Shown: piece by piece, positions 45,311 to 56,000 of the stretch | Layout of the letters: each line of letters opens with the position of its first letter | How positions within the stretch are numbered: position 1 is the stretch's first letter | Origin: Campylobacter_A concisus_Y | GTDB lineage: Bacteria > Campylobacterota > Campylobacteria > Campylobacterales > Campylobacteraceae | Direction: 5' to 3' | NCBI RefSeq assembly: GCF_902460415.1 | Contig: NZ_CABPTY010000002.1 | Coordinates: 152,623 to 216,622 of the forward strand | DNA length: 64,000 nt | Notes under the pieces: model-generated | Told to the model about the DNA's origin: nothing | Seen by the model: only the letters and a program-made list of their open reading frames with translations | Databases searched by the model: none | Translations under genes and position numbers: made by a program

Positions 45311-45316
45311 TATGAT
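45311..45316 (+). promoter_or_regulatory. Putative -10 of cmeABC
   Basis: TATGAT, nine bases after the CmeR core operator, 30 bases upstream of cmeA. The operator would cover the -35 region, as expected for repression. Confidence 0.55.
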
Positions 45317-45345
45317 ATTAAAATTTAAAATTAAGAGAGGTTTTT

Positions 45346-46506
45346 ATGGCAAATTTTAAAAGTGCTCTTGTGCTTTCGGTTGCAGTTTTATTTCTAAGTG
45401 GTTGTTTTGAAAATAAAGAGAATAAAGCGGCAACAGGTCAGCATATGCCGCTATCTCATGTGGATATTTTTACCGCACAAAAAACAGACATACCTATTAG
45501 TTTTGATTACACCGCAACGGTTGTAAGTAGTCAAGATGTTATTATCTATCCAAAAGTTGGCGGAACTATAATAAAGCAGTTTTTCAAGCCAGGAAGTAAA
45601 GTAAAAGCGGGCGATAAGTTATTTTTAATAGATCCAGAAAAATATCAAGCTAGCTTTGACTCACTTGATGCAGCTGTCGGCGTAGCAAATGCAAATTTAA
45701 AAAATGCTGAGACTGAGTTTAAAAGAATTTCTGCCCTTTATAAGAAAAGTGCAGTCTCTCAAAAAGACTATGACGCAGCAGTTGCAGCCTATGACATTGC
45801 AAATGCGAATTTAGTAAGCGCAAAAGCAAATTTAAAAAATGCAAAAATCGATCTTAGTTACACAACTATCACAGCACCATTTGACGGCGTAGTGGGCGAT
45901 AATCAAGTAGATGTTGGCTCACTTGTCATAGCAAACCAAACAAAACTTGTAAGACTTACAAAAATAAATCCTATTGAAGCAGAATTTTATATCGCTGATG
46001 TGGATAATCTAACTAGAAAGACAAATTTGGATAACGGCTCATGGCAGCAGCTAAATAGTGATGCTGTGTTAAGTGTCAATGGCGAAAATTTTAATGGTAA
46101 AGTAAATTTTATAGATAACGTCGTAAATACTGCAACTGGTAGCGTTTTGGCAAAGGCTAGTTTTGATAATAGTGAAGGTAAAATTTTACCAGGTGCATTT
46201 GGTCATATAAAGATGAGCGGATTTGTTCAAAAAAATGCCTTTAACATCCCACAAGTTGCCCTTCAACAAAGCGCTACAAACTCTTATGTTTTAGTTGTAA
46301 AAGATGGCAAAGTAAGCCAAAAAAATGTAAAAACAGGATATCAAACAAAAAATATGGTAGCAGTCACTGAAGGTCTTGAAGAGGGTGATAAGATAATAAT
46401 TAACAACTTCCTTAAAATTGGAGTTGGTGCACCAGTTGAAACTGATAAAGACCTAAGTGCGGAATTTATAAACAGCAAAGATGTAAATGCTACAAGTAGC
46501 AAGTAA
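45346..46506 (+). CDS. cmeA: RND efflux periplasmic adaptor CmeA (lipoprotein)
   Basis: 386 residues. The signal ends LFLSGC with lipidated Cys20. Membrane-fusion-protein layout: biotinyl-lipoyl halves (VGGTIIKQFFKPGSKVKAGDKLF and TTITAPFDGVVGDNQVDVG parts), a helical hairpin at about 110-165 and a beta-barrel domain. It links the CmeB pump to CmeC in the periplasm for bile-salt and antibiotic efflux. An agagagg ribosome site precedes the ATG, and cmeB starts 10 bp after the stop. Confidence 0.95.
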   Translation: MANFKSALVLSVAVLFLSGCFENKENKAATGQHMPLSHVDIFTAQKTDIPISFDYTATVVSSQDVIIYPKVGGTIIKQFFKPGSKVKAGDKLFLIDPEKYQASFDSLDAAVGVANANLKNAETEFKRISALYKKSAVSQKDYDAAVAAYDIANANLVSAKANLKNAKIDLSYTTITAPFDGVVGDNQVDVGSLVIANQTKLVRLTKINPIEAEFYIADVDNLTRKTNLDNGSWQQLNSDAVLSVNGENFNGKVNFIDNVVNTATGSVLAKASFDNSEGKILPGAFGHIKMSGFVQKNAFNIPQVALQQSATNSYVLVVKDGKVSQKNVKTGYQTKNMVAVTEGLEEGDKIIINNFLKIGVGAPVETDKDLSAEFINSKDVNATSSK

Positions 46507-46516
46507 AGGCAGATAG

Positions 46517-49500
46517 ATGTTTTCAAGATTTTTCATAAACCGCCCGATATTTGCAACTGTTATATCTATCATCATAGTTATAGCAGGTCTTATGGGTATC
46601 AAGGGGCTTCCTATAGAGGAGTATCCAAGTCTTACACCGCCTACTGTCTCTGTAAGTGCGACATATAGCGGTGCTGATGCACAGACTATCGCTGATTCAG
46701 TCGCAAGTGCGATCGAAGATCAGATAAATGGCGTTGAAAATATGCTCTATATGCAAAGCACCTCAAGCTCTGCTGGTACTATGAACATAAGCGTATATTT
46801 TAAGATCGGCTCATCGTCAAAACAAGCTACGATCGATGTAAATAACCGCGTGCAAGCAGCTCTTTCAAGATTGCCCCAAGAAGTGCAAAATATGGGCGTA
46901 ACGGTACGCGAAAGAAGTGGCTCGATCCTTCAAGTTGTTGGCTTTACAAATCCAAATATGGATTTGATCGAACTATATAACTATGTAAATTTAAATATTG
47001 CTGATGAGATAAAAAGGGTTAGTGGTATAGGCGATACAGTATTGATAGGCACTAAAGAGTATTCTATGAGAATTTGGCTAAAGCCAGATAGACTAGCTCA
47101 TTTTAAACTAACTCCAAGCGACGTCATTTCTCAAGTAAAAATTCAAAACTCACAATACGCTGCTGGCAAGATAGGCGAACAGCCATCGGATGGTGGTAAT
47201 CCTTATGTTTATTCTGTTCGTACCGATGGACGTCTTAAAAATGCAGCTCAGTTTGGCGATATAATAATTAAAAGTTCCGATGGATCAGTGTTGAAGCTAA
47301 AAGATGTAGCTACCATAGAGCTTGGAGCAGCTAGCTATGCTAACGACGCGATGTTAAACGGCAAACCAGCTATTCCTCTTTTGCTATTTTTGCAAAACGA
47401 TGCGAATGCTCTTGCTACCGCAAATGCTGTAAAAGAAAAGCTTAACGAGCTAAAGAAAACTTATCCTGTTGGACTAGAGCACACCATAGCTTACAATCCA
47501 ACAGAATTTATAGATGTTTCAATTGATGAGGTTATAAAAACTTTCATTGAAGCGATGATACTCGTCTTAATCGTAATGTACTTTTTCTTAAAAAGTTTTC
47601 GTGCGACTATCATTCCGATGCTTGCCGTGCCAGTATCTATCATAGGTACATTTGGCGGACTTTATGTGATGGATTTTAGTATAAATTTGATTACACTTTT
47701 TGCCTTAGTTCTTGCCATCGGTATCGTCGTAGATGACGCTATTATCGTCATAGAAAACGTCGAGAGAATTTTACATGAAGATAAAGACATAAGTGTAAAA
47801 GATGCAACATTTAAGGCGATGGAGGAGGTGCAAACCCCAGTTATCTCTATCGTACTCGTGCTTTGCGCAGTTTTCGTGCCAGTCTCTTTCATGGAGGGCT
47901 TTGTAGGCGTTATACAAAAGCAGTTTGCTCTAACACTTGTTGTTTCTGTTTGTATCTCAGGCTTTGTTGCTCTTACACTTACGCCAGCACTTTGTGCGGT
48001 TATGCTTAAAAAGCAAGAGAGCAAGCCATTTTGGATAGTTCAGAAATTTAACGACTTCTTTGACTTTAGCACCAGACTCTTTACGGCCGGAGTGGCTAAA
48101 ATTTTAAGGCATATTATTATTAGCTTTATTGTAATTGGTATTTTAGGATTTGCCACTTATAAGCTATTTGATGCTATGCCAAAAGGGCTTGTGCCTTCAG
48201 AAGACAAGGGCGCTTTGATGGTTATCACTTCGCTTCCGCCTTCAACAAATATGCTAAAGACAAAAGAAGAAGTAGTCTCGATTAGCAACGCCATTTTAAG
48301 CAATCCAAATGTTGAGTTCACTATGGCTTTTGCGGGTTATGACATACTAGCTAGCTCGCTTAGGGAAAATTCAGCCGTTAGCTTTATAAAGCTAAAAGAT
48401 TGGAGTGAGAGAAAAGGCGCTAACAATGGAGCTGATACATTAGCTGGCCAGTTTAATGGTATGCTTTGGGGCTCAAAAAACTCAATGACATTCGTTGTAA
48501 ATTTACCACCTATCATGGGTCTTTCAATGACTGGTGGCTTTGAGATGTATCTACAAAATAAAAGCGGCAAGAGTTACAACGAGATAGAAGCAGACGCTAG
48601 AAAAGTATCAGCAATAGCTAATGCAAGGCCTGAACTAACAAATGTCAGAACTACGCTTGAGACAAATTATCGTCAGTTTAAGATAACAGTTGATAAAGAA
48701 AAAGCTAAATTATTTGGCGTAAGTGAGAGCGAAATTTTTAGCACGGTAGCAGCTACTTTTGGCTCTTACTATATAAATGACTTCAATCTTGCTGGTAAAT
48801 CTTACCGAGTATATGCAAGAGCTGAGGAAAGTTTTAGAAATAATCCAGAGGATCTAAGAAAAATTTTTGTTCGCTCATATGATGGCGGCATGGTGCCACT
48901 AAATTCAGTAGCAACGCTTACAAGAACGATTGGACCTGATATTGTTGATAGATTTAACCTATTTCCATCAGCTAAGATCATGGGTGATCCAAAACCTGGC
49001 TACACGTCAGGCGATGCGATAAGAGCGATCCAAGAGGTCGTAAATGACACGCTAAGCAGTGAGGACTACGCTATAAGCTGGGCTGGAACGGCGTATCAAG
49101 AGGTAAATTCTCAAGGAACAGGCACGGTTGCTTTTATCTTTGGTATGATTTTTGTCTTTTTGATCCTTGCAGCTCAGTACGAAAGATGGCTCATTCCACT
49201 TGCGGTTATCACAGCCGTGCCATTTGCGGTATTTGGCTCATTGCTCGCAGTCTGGATAAGAGGGCTAACAAACGATATCTACTTTGAGATCGGGCTCTTG
49301 CTACTCATCGGTCTGGCGGCTAAAAACGCCATTTTGATCGTAGAATTTGCTATGCAAGAGCGTGATAGCGGAAAGAGTATATTTGACTCAGCGATAAATG
49401 CAGCTAGACTTCGTTTTAGACCTATCGTAATGACTTCGATAGCATTTACGCTTGGCGTATTTCCTATGGTTATAAGCACAGGTGCGGGCGCTGCATCTCG

Positions 49501-49642
49501 CCACTCATTAGGAACTGGCGTGGTTGGTGGTATGATCGCATCAACAACGATAGCGATATTTTTCGTGCCAATGTTTTACTATTTGCTTGAAAATTTAAAT
49601 GAGAAATACTGGAAAAAGGGAGCAAAAAAAGATGAAAAATAA
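46517..49642 (+). CDS. cmeB: RND multidrug efflux pump CmeB
   Basis: 1041 residues, typical for HAE1-family inner-membrane pumps. It starts MFSRFFINRPIFATVISI, has the GxxxD proton relay in TM4 (ALAIGIVVDDAIIVIENVERI in two parts: GIVVDDAI, VIENVERI), the PVSIIGTFGGLY block and the duplicated C-terminal membrane half with AAKNAILIVEFA. It expels bile salts, fluoroquinolones, macrolides and dyes using the proton gradient. Located between the adaptor and the outer-membrane channel. Confidence 0.97.
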   Translation: MFSRFFINRPIFATVISIIIVIAGLMGIKGLPIEEYPSLTPPTVSVSATYSGADAQTIADSVASAIEDQINGVENMLYMQSTSSSAGTMNISVYFKIGSSSKQATIDVNNRVQAALSRLPQEVQNMGVTVRERSGSILQVVGFTNPNMDLIELYNYVNLNIADEIKRVSGIGDTVLIGTKEYSMRIWLKPDRLAHFKLTPSDVISQVKIQNSQYAAGKIGEQPSDGGNPYVYSVRTDGRLKNAAQFGDIIIKSSDGSVLKLKDVATIELGAASYANDAMLNGKPAIPLLLFLQNDANALATANAVKEKLNELKKTYPVGLEHTIAYNPTEFIDVSIDEVIKTFIEAMILVLIVMYFFLKSFRATIIPMLAVPVSIIGTFGGLYVMDFSINLITLFALVLAIGIVVDDAIIVIENVERILHEDKDISVKDATFKAMEEVQTPVISIVLVLCAVFVPVSFMEGFVGVIQKQFALTLVVSVCISGFVALTLTPALCAVMLKKQESKPFWIVQKFNDFFDFSTRLFTAGVAKILRHIIISFIVIGILGFATYKLFDAMPKGLVPSEDKGALMVITSLPPSTNMLKTKEEVVSISNAILSNPNVEFTMAFAGYDILASSLRENSAVSFIKLKDWSERKGANNGADTLAGQFNGMLWGSKNSMTFVVNLPPIMGLSMTGGFEMYLQNKSGKSYNEIEADARKVSAIANARPELTNVRTTLETNYRQFKITVDKEKAKLFGVSESEIFSTVAATFGSYYINDFNLAGKSYRVYARAEESFRNNPEDLRKIFVRSYDGGMVPLNSVATLTRTIGPDIVDRFNLFPSAKIMGDPKPGYTSGDAIRAIQEVVNDTLSSEDYAISWAGTAYQEVNSQGTGTVAFIFGMIFVFLILAAQYERWLIPLAVITAVPFAVFGSLLAVWIRGLTNDIYFEIGLLLLIGLAAKNAILIVEFAMQERDSGKSIFDSAINAARLRFRPIVMTSIAFTLGVFPMVISTGAGAASRHSLGTGVVGGMIASTTIAIFFVPMFYYLLENLNEKYWKKGAKKDEK

Positions 49643-51014
49643 GGCGTTTATACTTATAACGGCGGCGTTTTTAGCTGGTTGCTCATTTCGTCCAGATATG
49701 CCAAATGTAGATACAAATTTCACATCTACTTATACTTATGAGGCAAGCGATATAAGGGATCTTTGGTGGAGAGAATTTAACGATGAAAATTTAAATTCTC
49801 TAGTCGAAAGCGCACTTGAGAAAAATACAAATTTACGTATTGCTTATTTAAATTTAGAGAAAGCAAAAGCAAGCCTTGGCGTAGCTGAGGCGGATTTGCT
49901 TCCTAGTATAAATTTAAATATAGGCTACGAAAAAGCAAAAAGTAGCGGTGAAACATATACTAAACAACCACAAGCTCGTTATAGAAAATCAGATATAAAT
50001 TTAGGATTAAATTATGAGATCGATCTTTGGGGTAAGGTAAGAAATAATGTAGCAGCAGCTGAAGAAAGCCTAAATGCAACCAAATTTGACTACGATAGTG
50101 CGAGACTAAGTATCAGCTCAAGTGTTGCAAAAAGCTACTTTGCGTTAGTTTCGTTAAATATGCAAGAAGCTGTGCTAAGAGAGACTTTAAAAACCTATGA
50201 AGACACACTAGCACTTCGCAAAACACAGCTTGATCTTGGAAGTATAAATGAGATGACTTATTTGCAAAGTAAGACAGCAGTAGAAAGCGCTAAGACCAAT
50301 CTTACTTCTATATTAAATGCAAAGTCAAAAGCTATTACCTCACTAGCCATCTTGACTGGTAAAAGTAATAATGAAATTTTAAGTGGAGCTATTGCTAGCT
50401 CGCAAAATTTACCAGCTTCTCCCGAGATAAGTGCTGGCATTAGCTCTGAAATTTTGCTAAGAAGAAGCGACGTGGCAAAAGTACTGGCTGATTTAAAAGC
50501 TACAAATGCTCTTGTTGGTGTTGCAAGGGCTGAGTATTTTCCAAGCATTTCACTAACTGGACTTTTTGGCTTTTCAAGTATTGATTTTGAAAATATCTTT
50601 GTTGGAAATGCCAATACGTGGAGCATAGGTGGCTCTTTAGCACAGAAAATTTTTGATTTTGGTAGGACAAAAAATAATGTCGCAGTGGCTAAAACAAATG
50701 AACAAATTGCTGCTGTTAATTATGAAGCCGCGGTAAAATCGGCTCTTGGCGAAGTAAGAGATGCGCTTGTTTCAAGGCAAAATGCAAAAATTTCTTTGGA
50801 ACAAGTGAAAAATTTGCTAAAATCCCAACAAAGAATTTACTCGCTTGCCAAAGAGCAATATGACGCTGGCTACATTGGACATTTAGAGCTTCTTGATGCG
50901 GAGAGAAATTTACTTCAAGCAAAATTACAAGACGTCTCAGCAAAGCTTGATGAGGTCGATAGTGTAGTCGAAGTATATAGGGCTTTTGGTGGCGGTTTTA
51001 AGTTAGAAAAATAA
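49632..51014 (+). CDS. cmeC: Outer-membrane efflux channel lipoprotein CmeC
   Basis: 460 residues from the ATG at 49632 (MKNKAFILITAAFLAGC, lipid Cys17); a frame from 49599 would lack a signal. The start lies 11 bases inside cmeB with a gggag site upstream. NodT/TolC-type repeats are visible: two long helical hairpins with NLRIAYLNLEKAKASLG and RSDVAKVLADLKATNALVG. It completes the tripartite pump across the outer membrane. Confidence 0.95.
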   Translation: MKNKAFILITAAFLAGCSFRPDMPNVDTNFTSTYTYEASDIRDLWWREFNDENLNSLVESALEKNTNLRIAYLNLEKAKASLGVAEADLLPSINLNIGYEKAKSSGETYTKQPQARYRKSDINLGLNYEIDLWGKVRNNVAAAEESLNATKFDYDSARLSISSSVAKSYFALVSLNMQEAVLRETLKTYEDTLALRKTQLDLGSINEMTYLQSKTAVESAKTNLTSILNAKSKAITSLAILTGKSNNEILSGAIASSQNLPASPEISAGISSEILLRRSDVAKVLADLKATNALVGVARAEYFPSISLTGLFGFSSIDFENIFVGNANTWSIGGSLAQKIFDFGRTKNNVAVAKTNEQIAAVNYEAAVKSALGEVRDALVSRQNAKISLEQVKNLLKSQQRIYSLAKEQYDAGYIGHLELLDAERNLLQAKLQDVSAKLDEVDSVVEVYRAFGGGFKLEK

Positions 51015-51030
51015 TTAAAAAGGAGAGAAA

Positions 51031-51258
51031 TTGGGAACTAAGATATTAAATTTCTTGTTTTCTTGGGGATTTTTTGTTTTTGCTATCGCTCTTGGCGTAG
51101 CATTATGGTTTGCGATAAATTACGTTGATACATTTAGACTTGAGTCAAGCTTTTATGATATCGGTGAGATATTTATGATGGCAGCTGTTTTTTGTATTGC
51201 TTTTTATGTGATCGCAGCGATATTTGTTATTCCTATTAGAGCGATCAAAAAATCTTAA
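51031..51258 (+). CDS. Small two-helix membrane protein
   Basis: 75 residues, TTG start behind an aaggagag site. Two membrane segments (WGFFVFAIALGVALWFAI and MMAAVFCIAFYVIAAIFVI), ending in basic RAIKKS. No family recognised. It is 16 bp after cmeC and before a strong hairpin terminator, so it is probably the last gene of the cmeABC transcript. Confidence 0.7.
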   Translation: MGTKILNFLFSWGFFVFAIALGVALWFAINYVDTFRLESSFYDIGEIFMMAAVFCIAFYVIAAIFVIPIRAIKKS

Positions 51259-51261
51259 TCT

Positions 51262-51290
51262 TTCATCTAAGGATAAAATCCTTAGATGAA
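51262..51290 (+). terminator. Hairpin terminator at the end of the cmeABC unit
   Basis: A perfect 13-bp stem (ttcatctaaggat / atccttagatgaa) with a three-base loop, followed by the T-containing cttcttgactt. It marks the border between the cme operon and the accessory island, and shows that the longer frame starting at 51286 is not the true lipoprotein start. Confidence 0.75.
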
Positions 51291-51351
51291 CTTCTTGACT
51301 TCATTATGTGAAATTCTTAGATTTTTGATTGTTTATTTTAAAAATTTATTT

Positions 51352-52011
51352 ATGAAATTTACTGCATTTATATTACTACTTCTAACAAGTATATTTTTAA
51401 TAGCTTGCTCAGCTAATCAAGCAAACAAAAAGATAAGTAACTCTGAACTAGAAAACTTAGCTAAACAATATGGTGGAGTATATATATTTGATGAGAAATT
51501 TGAGAAAGAGATAGAGAGACAAGAACAAATAAGAGATAGTAAAAGAAAAGAAATTTTAGAGAGAATAAAGACAATACCTAATAAAAATGAAAGAAATCAA
51601 AAAATGAGAGAAATTTTAAAAACAGAGTTTTATGATAATCCAAAAATGGATCAAACCCTCTCAAATGGTAAAAAATACTACACTCGTTGGATAGATTATG
51701 AAAACCAAATTGGTAAGAAAGCCAAAACTTCTGAAGTCTATATAAATAAAATAATTGAGTTTATAGGTTTAGAAAATTTTAACAAAGAAAAACCATATTT
51801 AGATTTAGGAAAATTATATGTAGATGATAATGGAGAAATAGTTCCTATAAGCATAGATGTTTGTTATGAAACATATAGCACTAAATATGGCTTATTTGGA
51901 GATGAAGGAATGGGAATAAGCTTTAGTAAAAAAAGTATAGTTCCAGTAAGTGGTGGAAACAAATTCATTCTAATAAATAATAAATTTATAAAAGCAAACA
52001 AGGACAAGTAA
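51352..52011 (+). CDS. Putative immunity lipoprotein, copy 1
   Basis: 219 residues from the ATG at 51352; signal MKFTAFILLLLTSIFLIAC with Cys19 as lipid site. Charged mature part, then a conserved block YSTKYGLFGDEGMGISF and end NKFILINNKFIKANKDK shared with copy 2 (52297-52920). No ribosome site is apparent upstream, unlike copy 2. It precedes a 45-codon remnant of the lipase effector just as copy 2 precedes the full effector, so I infer a periplasmic immunity protein against the lipase; homology to known Tli proteins was not tested. Confidence 0.7.
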   Translation: MKFTAFILLLLTSIFLIACSANQANKKISNSELENLAKQYGGVYIFDEKFEKEIERQEQIRDSKRKEILERIKTIPNKNERNQKMREILKTEFYDNPKMDQTLSNGKKYYTRWIDYENQIGKKAKTSEVYINKIIEFIGLENFNKEKPYLDLGKLYVDDNGEIVPISIDVCYETYSTKYGLFGDEGMGISFSKKSIVPVSGGNKFILINNKFIKANKDK

Positions 52012-52147
52012 GTGCAAACTAAAAAATCAAATAAAGAGCTAATAAATTGCTTTAAAGACTATATTGATATAGCTGATGCAAGTTATGCAATGCTTCATAA
52101 TGTATTTGAGAATGAAAGAAATGGACTTGATGAGCTTTATGATAAAT
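51952..52147 (+). repeat. 196-bp perfect direct repeat, unit 1
   Basis: Identical to 52861-53056 (offset 909). It spans the 3' end of a lipoprotein gene, the junction, and the first 45 effector codons. Confidence 0.95.
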
Positions 52148-52149
52148 GA
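52012..52149 (+). pseudogene. Remnant 5' end of a second lipase effector gene
   Basis: 45 codons, GTG start, identical in DNA to the first 45 codons of the effector at 52921, then a premature TGA where the sequence changes. It follows lipoprotein copy 1 with no gap, exactly as the full gene follows copy 2. Deletion or recombination removed the rest. Confidence 0.9.
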
Positions 52150-52296
52150 ACTAAGCTATAAAAATACTTGAAATAAATTTTTATCTGCATAATAAATTTT
52201 AATAAACCCCAAACAGCACATAATAAATTAATAATATTATAAATACAATAACAATAAAATATCCAAACTAAAATTTCAAACACAAAAGGATAATTA

Positions 52297-52920
52297 ATGA
52301 AATTTCTAGCTATAACACTCTTACTTCTAACAAGTATATTCTTAATAGCTTGCTCAGCTAATCAAGCAAATAAAAAGATAAGTAACTCTGAACTAGAAAA
52401 CTTAGCTAAACAATATGGTGGAGTATATATATTTAATCAAAAATTTGTTGATGAGATAGAGAGAAGAGAAAAAGAAAGAAGCGATTATATGGATGATTTC
52501 TTTAAAAATAATAAAAGGAATTTTAAAAGAGCTGACTTAGAAATCATGGATCAAAAATTCCCTCAAACCCTCTCAAATGGTAAAAAATATTATACTAGTT
52601 GGCTAGATTATGAAAGAGATACTGGTAAAAAAGCAGAAATCCCTGAAAAGTATATAAGTAAAATAAAAGAGCTTATGGGCAATGATAACTATAAAAAGTC
52701 ACCAAATAGACCAATATTAGTAGGCTTCTATGAAGATAATAATCAAATAGTACCTATTGAATTATCAATGTCTTATACATACTATAAAACTAAATATGGA
52801 CTATTTGGTGATGAGGGAATGGGAATTAGATTTAAAGATGAAGAGAGAATTTTTATACCAGGTGGAAACAAATTCATTCTAATAAATAATAAATTTATAA
52901 AAGCAAACAAGGACAAGTAA
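52297..52920 (+). CDS. Putative immunity lipoprotein, copy 2
   Basis: 207 residues; signal ends LIAC with lipidated Cys19, and a good aaaggat ribosome site precedes the ATG. Its N-terminal 50 residues and C-terminal block YKTKYGLFGDEGMGIRF are close to copy 1, while the middle (residues ~55-140) differs, as expected for immunity proteins matched to different toxins. It is followed directly by the GTG of the lipase effector (stop and start adjacent), consistent with an immunity-effector pair in that order. Function is inferred from context. Confidence 0.72.
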   Translation: MKFLAITLLLLTSIFLIACSANQANKKISNSELENLAKQYGGVYIFNQKFVDEIERREKERSDYMDDFFKNNKRNFKRADLEIMDQKFPQTLSNGKKYYTSWLDYERDTGKKAEIPEKYISKIKELMGNDNYKKSPNRPILVGFYEDNNQIVPIELSMSYTYYKTKYGLFGDEGMGIRFKDEERIFIPGGNKFILINNKFIKANKDK

Positions 52921-53056
52921 GTGCAAACTAAAAAATCAAATAAAGAGCTAATAAATTGCTTTAAAGACTATATTGATATAGCTGATGCAAGTTATGCAAT
53001 GCTTCATAATGTATTTGAGAATGAAAGAAATGGACTTGATGAGCTTTATGATAAAT
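52861..53056 (+). repeat. 196-bp perfect direct repeat, unit 2
   Basis: Second unit, identical to 51952-52147; here it leads into the intact effector gene. Confidence 0.95.
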
Positions 53057-56000
53057 TTGGTAAAGATAATGTCCCTGAAAATATCGTAAATTCTTATAGA
53101 GAAGACGAAAAGAAAAAGCCTATTTGGAGATATGCGGATGATATTACCAAGGGAGGCACAATAGAGGAGCTTTCTGAGAAAGCAAAGAACAACGGTAAAA
53201 AATTTGGTGAACCTACTGCTTATGCCCTTTGCATAGAAGCTAGATTTATGTCAGATAAATTTATAAAAGATCCCAATGGTGAAGAAAATGAAAAACCAAA
53301 AAAATTAGAAAATAATGTTAAAAGATTTATTACAACTCCAACTGATAAAAATGGTAATAAAGCTAATCCTAAAATTTTCTACGCCCCTGAATCCCTCTCT
53401 CCTCGCACAAAACTATTTGTCAATCGCTATGAGCTAGTAAAGCACATACCTAATCAAAAATCAGGTTTTAGCTCAACTATATTTTATGATACGCTTAAGT
53501 CAAACTATATAATAGGCTTTAGAGGAACAGAGATGAAAATAAATGATCTCTTAGATGATGCCTTTATGGCTATCACATCAAGAGCGCTTATGCAAATATC
53601 TGCCTTAAAATCACTTCAATCCTCTATGCAAGAAGCTATAAATTCTCATAGTCAAAACTTAAGTGGCTTAGATAACACCGCCAAAGACATCATCCTATCA
53701 GGTCACTCATTAGGAGGTCATCTGGCTCAAATATATGCAGTAACCTTTAAAGATAGCGGAGTAAAAGAACTTTATACTTATAACGCTCCAGGAATTTATG
53801 GTGGTATATTAGCTTCAGCTTTTACTTGGAGCTTAAGGCTTCTTAGCTTTGTAGCCAAAGCCATAGCAAAAGGTGCAAGATGGATAGCAAGAGTCATAGA
53901 CAAAGATGGCTTTATAGGAAAGATGGTAGGCTCAGTCTTTAATAAGATAAAAGGGATGTTTGGCTTTAAAGATGATAAGAGCAGCGTAGATGAATACGTA
54001 GATGTAGTTAAAAATAATGAACAAGCTCAAAAGACTCTTGCAGATAAAAAAGTGAGCTCCAATATAAATAAGGCTAGCAAAGAAAAAGACATAGACATAG
54101 AGATACATCACGTAGAGAGCGTTAAGCAAAGTATAAATAGAGATGAAGATAGCTTTTCAAAAGATGTAGCTGTTTTGATAGAGCCTACCTTTTCAGTCAT
54201 ATCTGATCTAGGCTATAAGCTAGGCATAGATACAACTGGCGAAGTAAAGTATGAAAATACCGAGAATAGACACTTGGTGAATATATTAATTAGATCTCAC
54301 TTTTTAAAAGAGAGTGTTTTGGTTTTATATATGTTGTGCTATCTCTTGGAAAACAAAGAAAATGAAGCCAAGATAGAAGGTAAAGATATAGCTGAAGCAT
54401 TTGATTATCTAAATGAATATATCCAGTCGCTTAAATTTAAACTAAAATGCATAAGATCGAAGTTAAATTTGGATGTAAATATAGATGATATAAGTGATGC
54501 TTCTATGCTAGATACGCCTTTATATATCTTTTATGCTTATTTAAATCTCTTTTACGAATATGGCAAATTTAGTGATGAAAATTTCAAGCAAGATATGGTC
54601 GGGTATATAATAGAAAATTTAGGCAGCAACATAGATAAAAATAGCAACAAAGAAGCACATCTAGTAAAGATACTAGATATAGATGATCTAGATAAACTAG
54701 ATGCGACAAAGATAGTAAGTGATGCTAGAGCCGATGATATAGATATGCTAGTGGCTATTTGTGCTTTGAATTTATTTGTATTTGAAAAAAAGATAGATGT
54801 AAATGAGCTTGGTAAATACTTCTCTTATAGCAAAAACATCTATAAAAATATAACGATACTACGAGATAATAGAGTGGATATAGCAGAGGCTAGCATCTTT
54901 GTAAAAGATAGAATAGATATGCTAAAGAGCATAATAAATCTAAAATATGCGGATCTAGCAAAGCTAAAAGAAAATGAAAATTTTTTAGCTAGCATAGACT
55001 CTAATGACATAAGCTCTAGCGATGAAGCCATAGTAATAGCCAATAATAAATCCGCTCAAAATAATGATGATGTGGCTTACAATAATAAAGTAGCAACCGA
55101 TGATATAAAAGCTCTTATGAATGAGAGCGTGGGAAGTATCTTTTATAAAAATAACGATACTCTTAGTGTAAGTGCAGTAGATAAAAGTATAGTCGATGTT
55201 GAGGTATTAAAGGAGATATTTAAGCTAGATAGTAAAAATATGAATCAAAGAATATATCTAAACTCTGCTCTTTTGTCTAAAGCCAATGAAGAGGAGGATT
55301 ATCCACTTTATTTTAAAGACGAAAAATATAATAGTGATGAGAATATACCTCTAAATTTTACTCATCAGCCAAGAGATGAGGATAAAGATATAGGAAGGCT
55401 AAATGTTGCTTATAGAAATTCTCAAGCAAATATATTAAATTATTCACTATTAAATAAGAGTCTAAATATCAATCTAAAACCAATGAGCAAAAAGACTAAA
55501 GAGGCTCTTTCAAATTTAAATCAAAGGCAAAATTTACAAAAAGATAATCAATCTAAAGAAATTTCATCTACTGCGACTTCATGCCCTGTCATAGAGGATG
55601 ACACTATCATTTGCCCACATGGCGGTCATGTGATCTTAAAAAGTAGGGCAGGTAGGAGCATAAGATCAGACGAACAAGGCGTGATACTTGATGTTGATTT
55701 TATAAACTCGCCGATAGTAGGCTGCTCAGCTAGGATCCCATGCGTCGTAGTAGCTTATGTGCCAAGATCAGCACTTAGTCTAAAAAGTATGAATGATCAC
55801 TACGCTGTAATGCAAGATCTAGTGCCAAACTGCCTAAGCAACACCGGCTCTTCACTAAGGTGCATAAAAAAAGAGAATAAACTTAAACTAGAGCATAGTT
55901 TAAGTAATCCTATGTTTGAGAATAATAACCTTGCCGTACAAAATCCAAATTTAAATAAGCCATTGATCAGACTTCATATAAAAGCTTTTGCTTCTCAAAT

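Noticed and set aside
51286..51351. Upstream in-frame ATG that would extend lipoprotein copy 1 by 22 residues
   Set aside because: That ATG lies in the terminator hairpin, and the extension would bury the signal peptide and lipobox.
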